Shown here in pieces: positions 46,444 to 55,905 of a DNA stretch of 64,000 nucleotides (the stretch's first letter is position 1; the number at the start of each line of letters is the position of its first letter). The position numbers and the translations under genes were made by a program. The stretch is from Acidobacteriota bacterium. GTDB taxonomy: Bacteria; Acidobacteriota; Terriglobia; Terriglobales; Acidobacteriaceae. Where the stretch lies: the NCBI GenBank assembly GCA_018268915.1, contig JAFDVQ010000007.1, positions 1-64,000 on the forward strand, written 5' to 3'. The notes under the pieces are model-generated. The model did not search any database and was not told the origin of the DNA. It saw only the letters and a program-made list of their open reading frames with translations.

Positions 46444-47457
46444 CTATTCCTTTTCGAGCCCGTAGACCGGAATGCCCTGGTCCAGTTTGAAGACCAGCAT
46501 CGCCGCGCGGGCAGTGTAGTCAGACTGGGGAAATTTGTCCTTCAGCCGCGAGGCTAGCTCACGAGCGTGTTCATGCGCTGCTTCGCTCTTTTTCTGGTTC
46601 TCGTCGCCGTACATGTCCTTCAGCACGGCCTGGCGATACACGGCGAGGTACAGCGCCTGCGCTGTCCGCGGTCCATCGGCGTGTTCGGCTGCGAATTTTT
46701 CATAGATCTCGGATTCTTTCTCCGGGCATTTCGGCTGTCCCTGCCAGTCGCCGCAGAGCTTGTTGTCCAGAAGTTCGAAGGCGGCGTAGTCGGCCTGCCT
46801 GGTGTGCGGATAGTCGCGTATGAGGTGTTTCAGGAGATCTTCATCAAGCTGTTGCCGAAGGTAGGCTTCTTTTTCTTTCGCCGATGGACGTGTTGCCGCG
46901 TCTGCCTTCTGGATTTGCCAGGAAATATCTGCCGACCGCCATGCCGCCTCTGCAGCGATTGGCGAGTTGGGGAATATCTCGGCGAGCCGCCGATATAGCA
47001 AGTGCGCAGTGCGCGCGGCATTGACTGGTCCGCGTGGATCATTTGCCTGCGCTTCTTCGTCGGCCGCTGCTCCCATCAACACCTGGTCACCGCTGGGGGT
47101 GCTCTCAATGACCACACCCTTGGCCTGCATCCATCCGGAGACCGGCGGCGTGACTTCATTCGTGTCGAAGATGGGCTGATCTGCCGTGCGCTCAAGCTCG
47201 ATGTCAGTGTTTGCAAAAACTCGGAGCCACTCGCCGCTCTTTTCAGCGACTACGAGTTCGCGGCCGGGCTGTACCCGATCTACCTTCTGTGCCTCGGTGC
47301 TGGCCGAAACATAGAGCCAGGTCACGCGCAGTGCTGTGGCACGGGGCCCGGCGATCGGCTTCTGAATCTGGTCTTTCTTCTTCTGGGCACAAAGCGGAAG
47401 TGCAGACAATACGAGCAACACCGCAAGCAGCCGCATACTGGCTAAGGGGGTCTTCAT
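46444..47457 (-). CDS. Secreted SH3-like protein
   Basis: The protein has 337 residues from the ATG at 47457. A signal peptide (RLLAVLLVLSALPLCAQ) precedes an SH3b-type domain (about 35-110; VTWLYVSASTEAQKVDRV). The rest is helical with repeated Ala/Glu/Leu patterns (NAARTAHLLYRRLAEIFPNS; HTRQADYAAFELLDNKLC), similar to TPR or YfiO-type modules. The position between threonine dehydratase and uppP is shared with housekeeping, so an envelope role is plausible but unproven. Confidence 0.7.
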   Translation of the reverse strand: MKTPLASMRLLAVLLVLSALPLCAQKKKDQIQKPIAGPRATALRVTWLYVSASTEAQKVDRVQPGRELVVAEKSGEWLRVFANTDIELERTADQPIFDTNEVTPPVSGWMQAKGVVIESTPSGDQVLMGAAADEEAQANDPRGPVNAARTAHLLYRRLAEIFPNSPIAAEAAWRSADISWQIQKADAATRPSAKEKEAYLRQQLDEDLLKHLIRDYPHTRQADYAAFELLDNKLCGDWQGQPKCPEKESEIYEKFAAEHADGPRTAQALYLAVYRQAVLKDMYGDENQKKSEAAHEHARELASRLKDKFPQSDYTARAAMLVFKLDQGIPVYGLEKE

Positions 47458-47485
47458 CTCACACAAGATCATAGTTCAAAGGACG

Positions 47486-48475
47486 CTACGCGCCGGACTC
47501 GGTAAGCACCTCTGCCAGCAACGCCGGATCGACGTTACCGCCGCTGACTACTGCTACGGCTGTCTTGAACTCCGGGAGTTCAGCGCGATGAAACAGCAGT
47601 GCTGCCGAGGTGACAGCGCCGCTAGGCTCGGGGACGATGCGAGCTGACCCGACGATCGCCCGCATCGCTGCGCGAATCTCCGGTTCCGTGACGTTGATGA
47701 TGCCGTCGACGAATTGCTGGATATGGGCGAAGTTTCGCTCTCCCAGGCTTTGGGTGCGAAGGCCGTCGGCGATGGTTCGCGACGTCTGTTCCGCCGACCA
47801 GGTGGTGAGCTTTCCCGTCCGGTAGCTCTCAGTGGCATCGGCTGCGAGTTCCGGCTCGACGCCGAAGACCTTTGTCTTTGGGCTGATTCGCTTCACCGCG
47901 GTCGCGATGCCGCTGAGCAGTCCGCCGCCGGAGACGGGAGCCAGCACGAGGTCAGCGTCAGAGAGGGCTTCGATGATCTCCAGCCCGCAAGTGGCCTGGC
48001 CCTCGATGATCTGCTCATCGTCGTAGGGAGGGATCACTACGTATCCGTGCTCGCGAACCAGTTCTTCGGCTTTGGCGAGGCGCTCGCTTGAGGCCACGCC
48101 GACTTCGACGATTTCGGCTCCCAGCGCAAGGGTGGCCGCGCGCTTGATCGTCGGCGCGTTGGACGGCATGACGATGACGGCCTTGGCGCCGACTTGTCGC
48201 GCGGCATAAGCGACTCCCTGCGCGTGGTTCCCGCTCGAGTAGGTGATCACGCCTCGAGCGATTTCATCCTTTGATAGCTGGAGAATTTTATTGGCCGCGC
48301 CGCGGAGCTTGAAGCTGCCGATGGGCTGCAGGCTTTCCGCTTTGAGCCAGACCTGGCCGGGGACATCGGGGAAATAGGCGCGCACCAGAGGGGTTTTTAC
48401 TGCGATGCCGGAGATGCGGTTCGCGGCGGCGCGGATGGCGTCGAGCGAAACGAGGGAATTGGAATCGACACTCAA
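47486..48475 (-). CDS. Threonine ammonia-lyase (PLP-dependent)
   Basis: The protein has 329 residues from TTG at 48475 (GGAGA upstream). The PLP Lys56 sits in IGSFKLRGAANK; SSGNHAQGVAYAA and the glycine loop VSGGGLLSGIA complete the fold II site. It deaminates threonine (or serine) to 2-oxobutyrate. The regulatory ACT domains of biosynthetic IlvA are absent, so it resembles catabolic or serine/threonine dehydratases. It lies 51 nt after RNase J on the same strand. Confidence 0.92.
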   Translation of the reverse strand: MSVDSNSLVSLDAIRAAANRISGIAVKTPLVRAYFPDVPGQVWLKAESLQPIGSFKLRGAANKILQLSKDEIARGVITYSSGNHAQGVAYAARQVGAKAVIVMPSNAPTIKRAATLALGAEIVEVGVASSERLAKAEELVREHGYVVIPPYDDEQIIEGQATCGLEIIEALSDADLVLAPVSGGGLLSGIATAVKRISPKTKVFGVEPELAADATESYRTGKLTTWSAEQTSRTIADGLRTQSLGERNFAHIQQFVDGIINVTEPEIRAAMRAIVGSARIVPEPSGAVTSAALLFHRAELPEFKTAVAVVSGGNVDPALLAEVLTESGA

Positions 48476-48526
48476 CGCTTGTGTTCTCCGTCTACAAATA
48501 GACGCTGCGAGGGCAACAGAGCTGAA

Positions 48527-50182
48527 CTAGATTTCCAGGATCACCGGGATGATCATTGGCCGTTTGCCGGTTGATTTCTGGATGAGGCGCTTCAGCTCTA
48601 CACGGACCTTTTCCTTGACCATGCCGTAATCGGTTCGCTGCTCGCCGCTCAGACTATCCAGCGTTTTCATCACCAGCTCTCGCGCCTGCTCGGTGATGTC
48701 TGCGCCGCCGAAGCCGCGCATCACGATCTCCGGCTCGCGCTCGACCTTGCCGATGCGCTTGTTGATGGCAAGGATCGCCAGCACGATTCCGTCCTCCGAG
48801 AGGATGCGACGGTCGCGCACGACCAGGTCTTCAACGATATCTGCCGTCGAGCCTGAGTCAATGAGTACGCGTCCGACTGTAACCTTGTCTTTCTTGCGCG
48901 CGTCCTGCTCGTCCAGTTCGAGTACGTCGCCATCTTCGATGACAATCGCATGCTCTACGGCACCCGTCTCCATTGCGAGCTGCGCGTGACGCCTCAAGTT
49001 GCGGTAGTCGCCATGCACGGGAACGAAGAACTTTGGACGAACGAGATTGATGAGCAGGCGGAGTTCCTCCTGCGATCCGTGGCCGCTGACGTGAATGAGG
49101 CCATGCGAGCCATCGTCGAAGATCACGTTTGCTTCGCGCCGGCTCAGGTGATCAATCACCCGGTAAATGCTCTTCTCATTTCCGGGAATGATTCTGGAGC
49201 TCAGCACCACCGTATCGCCAGCGTCGATCTTTGCGTGCTTGTGCGTATCGACTGCCGCCCGGCTCAGTGCGCTCATCGGCTCGCCCTGGGTTCCGCTGAT
49301 CAGGACCAGCAGCTCGTCTGGAGGATAGTCCCGCATCTGTCCCGGATTGATGACCAATCCCGGCGGTACCTCGATGTAGCCAAGGTCCTGCGCGATCTCC
49401 GTGCTCTCCATCATCGAGCGGCCCAGCACAACGGCTTTGCGGCCGTGCTTGCGCGCAAGCTCAAAGGCGATCCGAATGCGGTAGATCGAAGAAGAGAAGC
49501 AAGCAAAGAAGAGTTTCTTTTTCGTCTGGGAAAAAATCTCGTGAAGGCGCGGAATCACGGCGCGCTCGCTGGGTGTGTATCCCGATCGCTCGACGTTGGT
49601 CGAGTCCTGCAGCAGCGCCAGCACTCCGCGCTTGCCGTACTCGGCAAAGGTGTGCAGATCGAAGGCTTTGTCATCGAGCGGTGCGAGATCGATCTTGAAG
49701 TCGCCGGTATGGATGATGACGCCCACCGGTGTCTCAACCGCAAGGGCCACGCAATCAACCAGCGAATGCGTCACCCGTATCGGCTCGATGGTGAAGGGGC
49801 CGATGGAGAATTTTTGCTTGGGAGTGATCTCGATGAGCGTGGTCTCATCGAGCAGCTCGTGCTCTTCGAGCTTGCCCTCGACGTATGCCAGCGTGAACTC
49901 GGTGGCGTAGACAGGGACCTTGAGCTCGCTCAGGATCCAGGGCAGCCCGCCGATGTGGTCCTCGTGCCCGTGCGTGAGAATGATGCCGCGGACGCATTCC
50001 TTGTTTTCGACCAGGTAGGTGATGTCGGGGACGACTACGTCAACGCCCAGCAGTTCGGTTTCAGGGAACATCAGGCCGGCGTCGATAACGATAATGTCGT
50101 CTTCCCAGCGAATCGCCAGGCAGTTCATTCCGAATTCGCCCAGGCCGCCAAGAGGGATGATTTTCAGCTTTTTGTTTTGCAT
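48527..50182 (-). CDS. rnj: Ribonuclease J
   Basis: The protein has 551 residues. The metallo-beta-lactamase motif HGHEDHIGG (His71, His73, Asp75, His76) and the beta-CASP domain (LVLISGTQGEPMSALSRAA; SSRIIPGNEKSIY; HVSGHGSQEE) are intact, followed by the C-terminal RNase J domain. The enzyme combines 5'-exonuclease and endonuclease activities in RNA decay and maturation. The divergent neighbour is a VOC protein across a 188-nt spacer. Confidence 0.95.
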   Translation of the reverse strand: MQNKKLKIIPLGGLGEFGMNCLAIRWEDDIIVIDAGLMFPETELLGVDVVVPDITYLVENKECVRGIILTHGHEDHIGGLPWILSELKVPVYATEFTLAYVEGKLEEHELLDETTLIEITPKQKFSIGPFTIEPIRVTHSLVDCVALAVETPVGVIIHTGDFKIDLAPLDDKAFDLHTFAEYGKRGVLALLQDSTNVERSGYTPSERAVIPRLHEIFSQTKKKLFFACFSSSIYRIRIAFELARKHGRKAVVLGRSMMESTEIAQDLGYIEVPPGLVINPGQMRDYPPDELLVLISGTQGEPMSALSRAAVDTHKHAKIDAGDTVVLSSRIIPGNEKSIYRVIDHLSRREANVIFDDGSHGLIHVSGHGSQEELRLLINLVRPKFFVPVHGDYRNLRRHAQLAMETGAVEHAIVIEDGDVLELDEQDARKKDKVTVGRVLIDSGSTADIVEDLVVRDRRILSEDGIVLAILAINKRIGKVEREPEIVMRGFGGADITEQARELVMKTLDSLSGEQRTDYGMVKEKVRVELKRLIQKSTGKRPMIIPVILEI

Positions 50183-50370
50183 CTTTCAGCTTTGATGCTA
50201 ACACTCGTGTTTGTGCCCGGATGCACCCTTAGAACTGCTCACGGAGTTTGAAAGCGGCTGGAGCTTCATGCCTGAACAAGGCCAACCTTGCCCGCGGCGG
50301 GGCGACAGGAACTATGCTTGTTGTCACGGCTGTTCCCCCGCTGGCCGCAAATCCGGTTCCGGAGTGATTC

Positions 50371-50793
50371 ATGAGACTCAATACCTACCTAAACTACGGC
50401 GGGAACTGCGCCGAAGCGTTTCAGTTTTACGCTGAACACCTCGGCGCCCGAATCGGCATGATGATGAAGCACGGCGACATGCCCGACCCCAGCAAGGTGC
50501 AGCCAGAGATGAAGGATTCCATCCTTCACGCCCAGATCACGATTGGCGACAGTGTCATCATGGCCAGCGACGTGCCCCCGGACCAGTTCAAGCCAATGCG
50601 ATCCGTCTATCTCACCCTCAACGTTGAAGACGATGCCGAAGCCGAACGCATTTACAAGTTGCTCGTGGAAGGCGGAGAGATCTACATGCCCCTGCAGGAA
50701 ACCTTCTTTGCCTCGCGCTATGCCATTCTCCGCGACCGCTTCGGCACATCGTGGATGGTCATGCATGAGCGTCCGATGGGCGACCGCCCCTGA
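50371..50793 (+). CDS. VOC/PhnB-like family protein
   Basis: The protein has 140 residues behind GGAG. The opening YLNYGGNCAEAFQFYAEHLG and the end MVMHERPMGDRP follow the PhnB-like glyoxalase/VOC fold. It has the paired beta-alpha modules of a metal-binding or substrate-binding fold but no diagnostic metal set that I can assign. Function is open. It is 5 nt upstream of the GH18 gene. Confidence 0.8.
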   Translation: MRLNTYLNYGGNCAEAFQFYAEHLGARIGMMMKHGDMPDPSKVQPEMKDSILHAQITIGDSVIMASDVPPDQFKPMRSVYLTLNVEDDAEAERIYKLLVEGGEIYMPLQETFFASRYAILRDRFGTSWMVMHERPMGDRP

Positions 50794-50798
50794 TTGCT

Positions 50799-51929
50799 AT
50801 GTATCGATTGCGGCGTGTTGTCTTGTTCTCTCTCTTCATGGCGTTCGCGTGCCTTTCGAGCGCTCAATCTCCGGCCGCGCGGCCTTACATCATTACCGGC
50901 TACGTCTTTCCCCGGAGCGGCGCACTTACCGCCGGCCAGATCGATCCCAGCAAACTGACCCGCATCAACTATGCGTTCTCCAATATTCACAACGGGCGTA
51001 TGGTCACCGGCTCTGCTGCAGACGCGCAGAACTTTGCCATGCTGCGAGCGATGCGAAGCACCAACCCCCATTTGACTATCCTTGTCTCGGTAGGCGGATG
51101 GCTGTGGTCTACGAACTTCTCTGAAATGGCGCTCACGCGCGAGAGCCGGAATGTTTTTGTAGACAGCGTCATGCAGTTCCTTGTCCGCTACGATCTCGAT
51201 GGTCTTGATGTGGACTGGGAGTATCCGGGCATGCCGGGCGCTGGGCATCCTTTTCGAGCGGAAGACAAGCAGAACTTTACGGCGCTCCTTCGCGAGCTCC
51301 GAGAACGATTCGACGCCTCAGCGCGGCGCGGCCGGCGTCTTTATCTCACCATCGCCATGGGCGCATCCGATGAAGTCATTGCGAACACCGAGATGCAAAA
51401 GGTTCAGCGCTACGTGGACACCGTCAACCTGATGACCTACGACTACTACGAGCCGGGTTCGGAGTCGATTACCGGAAACCACTCCCCGCTCTATGCGGAT
51501 CCCGCCGATCCCAAGGCCGCCTCATCCGCCGATACCGTTCGTGCTTTTGAGAAGGCCGGTGTTCCCGCGGAGAAGATTCTTCTTGGCGTGCCTTTCTACG
51601 GACACGAGTGGGGCCAGGTGAAAGACCAGAGCCACGGATTGTTTCAGGTAGGCAAACCCGTTCCCGGCGCAAATGCCTCCTTCAACGCAATCGAATCGAC
51701 CATGCTGGGCCATGGTTTTACGCGTTACTGGGACGATGCCGCGAAGGTTCCCTATCTCTACAATCCGCAGCAGAAGATCTTTGTGTCTTATGAGGATGCG
51801 GAGTCGTTGAAGCTGAAGTGCCAGTACGTTCGGACGCAGAAGCTGGGCGGCATTATGTTCTGGGAGTACTCGGGCGACGCGAATGGCAAGCTGCTGGGGA
51901 CGATCAACAGCGAGCTGCGCAGGCCGTGA
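50799..51929 (+). CDS. Secreted GH18 chitinase-like glycoside hydrolase
   Basis: The protein has 376 residues with a signal peptide (VVLFSLFMAFACLSSA). The catalytic motif DGLDVDWEYP (134-143) gives the acid/base Glu141; IINYAF-type (RINYAFSNI), SVGGW, and MTYDYYEP motifs complete the family pattern. It cleaves chitin or chitooligosaccharides outside the cell by substrate-assisted catalysis. It shares the VOC gene's transcript by spacing. Confidence 0.92.
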   Translation: MYRLRRVVLFSLFMAFACLSSAQSPAARPYIITGYVFPRSGALTAGQIDPSKLTRINYAFSNIHNGRMVTGSAADAQNFAMLRAMRSTNPHLTILVSVGGWLWSTNFSEMALTRESRNVFVDSVMQFLVRYDLDGLDVDWEYPGMPGAGHPFRAEDKQNFTALLRELRERFDASARRGRRLYLTIAMGASDEVIANTEMQKVQRYVDTVNLMTYDYYEPGSESITGNHSPLYADPADPKAASSADTVRAFEKAGVPAEKILLGVPFYGHEWGQVKDQSHGLFQVGKPVPGANASFNAIESTMLGHGFTRYWDDAAKVPYLYNPQQKIFVSYEDAESLKLKCQYVRTQKLGGIMFWEYSGDANGKLLGTINSELRRP

Positions 51930-52136
51930 ATTCATCGGAACCGCGAGAACCGGTGCTCTCACGTTATTCATGCAGGCCTCATCACCCACAGTGCCATTCC
52001 AACGCGGCGAAGCGGAGTGGAGGAACCTGCGGTTCGTGCCTGGTCCGTATTGCGAATGTTGATAGGTTTCCGGATAGGCTCCAACTCTTCCGGTATTTAT
52101 TGGGAGGGTCAGTCTTTGCAACTATGATGCGAATCT

Positions 52137-52772
52137 GTGGACATCGAAAACGCTGAATCAATCGAACGAATCAAGGCAAAACTCGCGGAGTTGCAAGAAC
52201 TCGATCCCGCCTGCAAAGTCTTCGGCAGCAGCAGCCATCGCTACCGATCAGGACCTCCACTGACAGCGTCTGAATTGGCTGACTGCGAGAGCAATCTCGG
52301 TGTGCGGCTCCCAGCCGGGTATCGAGACTTCATCATGAAAGTCGGTAACGGTGGAGTGGGCCCATTCTACGGCCTGTTTCAACTTGGTGGTTCAGACATG
52401 GAGAACCCCACCGACCCAGATCAGATCAAGAAGCCGTTCCGATGGATCGACGCTACCAACCCGGCGGAGTGGCTGGGTTCCGGACCAGAGGACGGCGTTT
52501 TGGTCATGAGCGGGGGAGAAGAAGGCGAAAGCTATTTGGAGTGGTGGATCGTTCCGGGCGTCCTCTACATCTGCAACTACGGATGCGCCATACGCTTCTT
52601 CCTGGTGGTAAATGGGCCACAAGCAGGCGAGGTTTGGATCGATCGGCAAGCCGAGGACAAGGGAATCATTCCCGAACGAGGGAAGAATGGCGATGCGCTT
52701 CACTTCCTGCAGTGGTATGAAAAGTGGCTCGACGAGGAGATATCAAAACTCAGCAAAGAAAAGTCTCAATAG
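52137..52772 (+). CDS. SMI1/KNR4 family protein (possible immunity protein)
   Basis: The protein has 211 residues from GTG at 52137, the only start compatible with an in-frame stop at 52125. The core LTASELADCESNLGVRLPAGYRDFIMKVGNGG is the SMI1/KNR4 signature. In many bacteria this superfamily contains immunity proteins of polymorphic toxin systems. No toxin gene is next to it: the neighbours are GH18 and a FISUMP-domain protein. The 207-nt spacer before it shows a GGAACCTGCGGTT motif seen also in acidobacterial repeats, but I cannot confirm a repeat here. Confidence 0.8.
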   Translation: MDIENAESIERIKAKLAELQELDPACKVFGSSSHRYRSGPPLTASELADCESNLGVRLPAGYRDFIMKVGNGGVGPFYGLFQLGGSDMENPTDPDQIKKPFRWIDATNPAEWLGSGPEDGVLVMSGGEEGESYLEWWIVPGVLYICNYGCAIRFFLVVNGPQAGEVWIDRQAEDKGIIPERGKNGDALHFLQWYEKWLDEEISKLSKEKSQ

Positions 52773-52865
52773 CCAGAAGCGTCGGTTGTGCCCAAATTGC
52801 TGGCTTCCCGGAAGGTAGCAACTCCTGAATTTACTGCCGACCTTACTCCTGGCTTGAGTCCAGAT

Positions 52866-52885
52866 TGCCAACTAACATGTTGGCA
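52866..52885 (+). promoter_or_regulatory. Hairpin overlapping the start codon of the FISUMP gene
   Basis: TGCCAAC (52866-52872) pairs with GTTGGCA (52879-52885), the last base being the A of the ATG. No Shine-Dalgarno site precedes the gene. The stem could control translation initiation, or be a DNA operator over a leaderless start. Confidence 0.4.
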
Positions 52886-53445
52886 TGAGACCTAGAACTC
52901 TGCTGGCCGCTCTTCTGTTTTGTTCATTTGCTTCACTCGATCTTCAAGCCCAGATGGATAAACAGATGGCGGACGGGAAGAGATGGACAACGCACAATCT
53001 GGACATAAAGGTGCTCCATTCGTATTGCTATGACGACAAGGAGCAGAACTGCATCCGGTATGGACGCATGTACACGTGGGAATCGGCCAAAGAAGCGTGT
53101 CAGAAGCTAGGCAGCGGCTGGCGCCTACCTACCGATGAGGAATGGCGCAATTTGTCCAAACGGTACGGAGGAGTGAGCGCTGACTCCGAAGATCATGGAA
53201 AAGCAGCATACGCAGCGCTCTTGATTGGCGGCGAGTCGGGATTCAACGCAACACTTGGAGGGGGCCGCTCCAAGGACGGCGAGTACGAGCGCTTGGATGC
53301 ACATGGCTTTTACTGGACGGCATCAGAGATCGACGCCTCTAAAGGTTGGTATTACAACTTCGGCAAGGGTGGGCAAGCTCTCCATCGCCAGATCGGCGGC
53401 GACGAGAAGTCCAGCGCCTTCTCTGTGCGGTGCGTGCACGATTGA
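52885..53445 (+). CDS. Secreted FISUMP-domain protein
   Basis: The protein has 186 residues with a signal peptide (TLLAALLFCSFASLDLQAQ). The body matches the Fibrobacter succinogenes major paralogous (FISUMP) domain: GRMYTWESAKEACQKLGSGW, RLPTDEEWRNL, DAHGFYWTASEID and SAFSVRCVHD. This C-type-lectin-like family is surface-associated; ligand unknown. It is the only copy in the window. Confidence 0.85.
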   Translation: MRPRTLLAALLFCSFASLDLQAQMDKQMADGKRWTTHNLDIKVLHSYCYDDKEQNCIRYGRMYTWESAKEACQKLGSGWRLPTDEEWRNLSKRYGGVSADSEDHGKAAYAALLIGGESGFNATLGGGRSKDGEYERLDAHGFYWTASEIDASKGWYYNFGKGGQALHRQIGGDEKSSAFSVRCVHD

Positions 53446-53663
53446 TCGCGGAGAGCGATAGATTCCGGATCGCAACTCTTGATCGAGTGGTAGCACCGGC
53501 TATTAGGAGGTCGAGAACAACGACCTGGTCATTGCAAGTTTGGAAGGCGCAAAAGGGGCCGCGGATCCTTCGACTCGCCACCCCCAAAGCTGAACAGCGC
53601 TTGGGACCCCGTTCGCTCAGGATGACACGCTGCATGGTGGCGTTCCGGCTGTTTGACCGGCCA
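53446..53663. repeat. 218-nt spacer holding a CTTCGACTCG...GCTCAGGATGACA element
   Basis: Between convergent genes, the interval contains CTTCGACTCGCC followed about 45 nt later by CGCTCAGGATGACACGC. This pair looks like a scattered acidobacterial intergenic element, but only one copy is in the window, so its repeat nature is inference. No gene is seen. Confidence 0.3.
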
Positions 53664-54650
53664 TCACTCCCCAGGGAATCGCACCCCTAGTTCCGTTCGC
53701 GCCTCTTCGAGCAATCGCGCCATACCCATCGAGAGCGCGTGCGTGATCACCGAACTCTCGCGCTGTCCGTTCCGGACCAGTTCGCAGAAGTGGTCTGTTT
53801 CGTAGTTGAAGCCGCCTGCCGTGAAGGGTTCGTCGAGTTCGACAACCCTGCCATCGATGTAGTGCACCGTGGCTCGTGCGGGGTTCCACCAGTTGGCGTG
53901 GAGGAGGACGAACCCACGAGTGGCGGATAGAAGGGCGTCTCCATGGCTCAGCAGATCGATGCCGGTGTGAAGCTGCGCCATTCCGCGCTCATGCTCAGAT
54001 TGGAAGATCGCAAAGCTGTCGACGCCCGCGGTAGTCACACGGCCCATCGTCTGCACGCGCTTCAGAGGGCCGAGCCAATCCAGCGAGAGAAACGCCTCAT
54101 AAGGTCCGATGCCAAGGATTCCGCCGCCGCCCAATTCGCGAAAGTGCAGCGGATAGTCCGGCCCTATCGAGGAATCGCAGTGTCCTGCACGGACGAACTT
54201 GACGGGACCGATCGGATCCTTCTCCAGATGATCGCGAAGCTTGCGGTAGAGCGGAAAAAAGGGCGGCTTCATCGCCTCCATGAAGAGCCTGTCGTGCGCA
54301 ATCGCCGCAGAGATCACACGGGCAAGTTGAGAAGTATTCAGTGCCGCCGGCTTTTCGCAGAGCACGTGTTTGCCGGCTTCGATCGCCGCTATGCACAGCT
54401 CGGCATGGGTGTCTGGGTGAGTGGCGACATAGATGGCGTCCACCTCTGAATGAAGCAGGGAATCGAGGGCTGGTGCGATCGCCGAGACTGAGAACTTCTC
54501 AGCATATGCAGCGGCCCGTTCCGCATTGCGTCCCCAGACTGCGGCGATCTCCGCACCCTCGACTGCCGCAATGCCTTCGGCGAATCGCGCTGCCGCCCTT
54601 CCTGGGCCGATGACCCCGAAGCGAATCAATTTGTCGTCCCGCGAGGACAT
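53664..54650 (-). CDS. Gfo/Idh/MocA-family oxidoreductase
   Basis: The protein has 328 residues behind AAGGATAG. The N-terminal Rossmann domain (RFGVIGPGRAAARFAEGI) and the EKPAALN motif with the catalytic Lys near residue 100 fit the family; the C-terminal half is the alpha/beta sandwich. Trans-1,2-dihydrobenzenediol- or glucose-fructose-type members are the closest, but the substrate is unknown. It lies 16 nt downstream of dapD on the same strand. Confidence 0.9.
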   Translation of the reverse strand: MSSRDDKLIRFGVIGPGRAAARFAEGIAAVEGAEIAAVWGRNAERAAAYAEKFSVSAIAPALDSLLHSEVDAIYVATHPDTHAELCIAAIEAGKHVLCEKPAALNTSQLARVISAAIAHDRLFMEAMKPPFFPLYRKLRDHLEKDPIGPVKFVRAGHCDSSIGPDYPLHFRELGGGGILGIGPYEAFLSLDWLGPLKRVQTMGRVTTAGVDSFAIFQSEHERGMAQLHTGIDLLSHGDALLSATRGFVLLHANWWNPARATVHYIDGRVVELDEPFTAGGFNYETDHFCELVRNGQRESSVITHALSMGMARLLEEARTELGVRFPGE

Positions 54651-54666
54651 CGATCTATCCTTCGAT

Positions 54667-55527
54667 CTAGCGCAGCAGATCTTCGAGCGTTGTGCTCAGG
54701 TCTGTCTTTTCGTCGCGGTACTTCACAATCACCGGCGCATAGAGCGACAGCCCCCAGCCGGCCGAGTTCGGATGACCTTTGCCCGAACCAACTGCACGCG
54801 AGCCAGGCACCACGACTGCCTTCTCCGGAATGATCAGGGGCAACTCCGTCGTAGCGCGGAGTGTTTCGCCTTTCACCAGGTCAAATACCGGAGTGCCGCG
54901 GGTGAGGATGGTCCCGGGCGCGAGCACTGCGCCTGAGCGCACGATCGTACCTTCATACACGCCGCAGTTTCCGCCTACCATGGCGTCGTCCTCGATGATT
55001 ACGGGGCTGGCGTTGATGGGCTCCAGCACTCCGCCTATTTGCGCGGCTGCGCTGAGGTGAACGCGCTTGCCGATCTGCGCGCAGGAGCCCACCAGCGCAT
55101 GCGAGTCCACCATTGTGCCTTCGTCTACCCAGGCACCCGCATTGATGTACATGGGCGGCATGCAGACAACGCCACGGGCGACGTAAGCTCCTGCCCGGAT
55201 CGAAGACCCTCCCGGAACGACTCGTACGCCGTCCTCTGCTGTGAAGAGGCGGACGGGGTAGGTGTGCTTATCGACGAAGGAGAGGCCGGCTCCTGCCAGA
55301 TCGTGAAGAGCGCCAAGCCGGAAGCCAAGGAGGATTCCTTTTTTGACCCAGGCGTTCACTCGCCAGCCGGTCGTCGATTGCGGATCGGGCGATGCCGACC
55401 GGACGAGCCCTTTTTCGAGAGCGTCGCGAAGTTCCAGGAATGCTGCCATAGCTGCCGGATCGGCCTGAGCAGCGGCGCCTGCAGCAAAATGAGTTTCAAT
55501 TGCCTGTTGAAGCTGAAGAATTTCCAT
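54667..55527 (-). CDS. dapD: 2,3,4,5-tetrahydropyridine-2,6-dicarboxylate N-succinyltransferase
   Basis: The protein has 286 residues. It has the N-terminal helical domain ([21 protein letters not shown]) and the left-handed beta helix of hexapeptide repeats with the [29 protein letters not shown] block that is diagnostic for DapD. It transfers succinyl from succinyl-CoA in the lysine/meso-diaminopimelate pathway, needed for peptidoglycan. No other dap gene is in the window. A Gfo/Idh oxidoreductase follows directly. Confidence 0.95.
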   Translation of the reverse strand: MEILQLQQAIETHFAAGAAAQADPAAMAAFLELRDALEKGLVRSASPDPQSTTGWRVNAWVKKGILLGFRLGALHDLAGAGLSFVDKHTYPVRLFTAEDGVRVVPGGSSIRAGAYVARGVVCMPPMYINAGAWVDEGTMVDSHALVGSCAQIGKRVHLSAAAQIGGVLEPINASPVIIEDDAMVGGNCGVYEGTIVRSGAVLAPGTILTRGTPVFDLVKGETLRATTELPLIIPEKAVVVPGSRAVGSGKGHPNSAGWGLSLYAPVIVKYRDEKTDLSTTLEDLLR

Positions 55528-55566
55528 ACCTTGATCGAGTCTATCGAACGCTCGCGGGCATGGAAG

Positions 55567-55905
55567 CTAGGCAGCGGAAACCGGTGGCATCTTTGCGCGG
55601 GATCGGGTCCCCACAGAAAAGGGCTGGAGTTGGAACGAGTTATCAGCGGCGGGAATCATCGCTAGCGGGACTGCTCGATTCGCCGTGCTGTGCAGGTTCT
55701 TCGATTCCAGCCAGGCGCACAGCCTGGGATCATGAATCTCGGGTTGACCCTGCCAGAAGTCGGGCTTCAATCCGCACTGAATGCGAAGATGCCCAAGCTG
55801 CAGTTCGATGTTTTTCGTTCCCTTGGGGAAATACCGGCGCACGTTGGTCGAACCGACATGCAACCCCGTGACACCATGCCCTTTGCTCTGCGTTTTGACA
55901 ACCAT
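55567..55905 (-). CDS. Small conserved protein of unknown function
   Basis: The protein has 112 residues from the ATG at 55905 (AGGTACC-type site). The core [20 protein letters not shown], then [16 protein letters not shown] and [13 protein letters not shown], looks well constrained: the distribution of Arg, His and Pro and the absence of frame breaks suggest a real fold. From memory similar small proteins occur across acidobacteria, which I cannot verify here. Its stop lies 39 nt before dapD's start on the same strand, so it could lead the dapD transcript. Confidence 0.6.
   Translation of the reverse strand: MVVKTQSKGHGVTGLHVGSTNVRRYFPKGTKNIELQLGHLRIQCGLKPDFWQGQPEIHDPRLCAWLESKNLHSTANRAVPLAMIPAADNSFQLQPFSVGTRSRAKMPPVSAA

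Noticed and set aside
48950..50251. 433-codon open frame opposite RNase J
   Set aside because: No family features; it is the antisense of a fully conserved enzyme.
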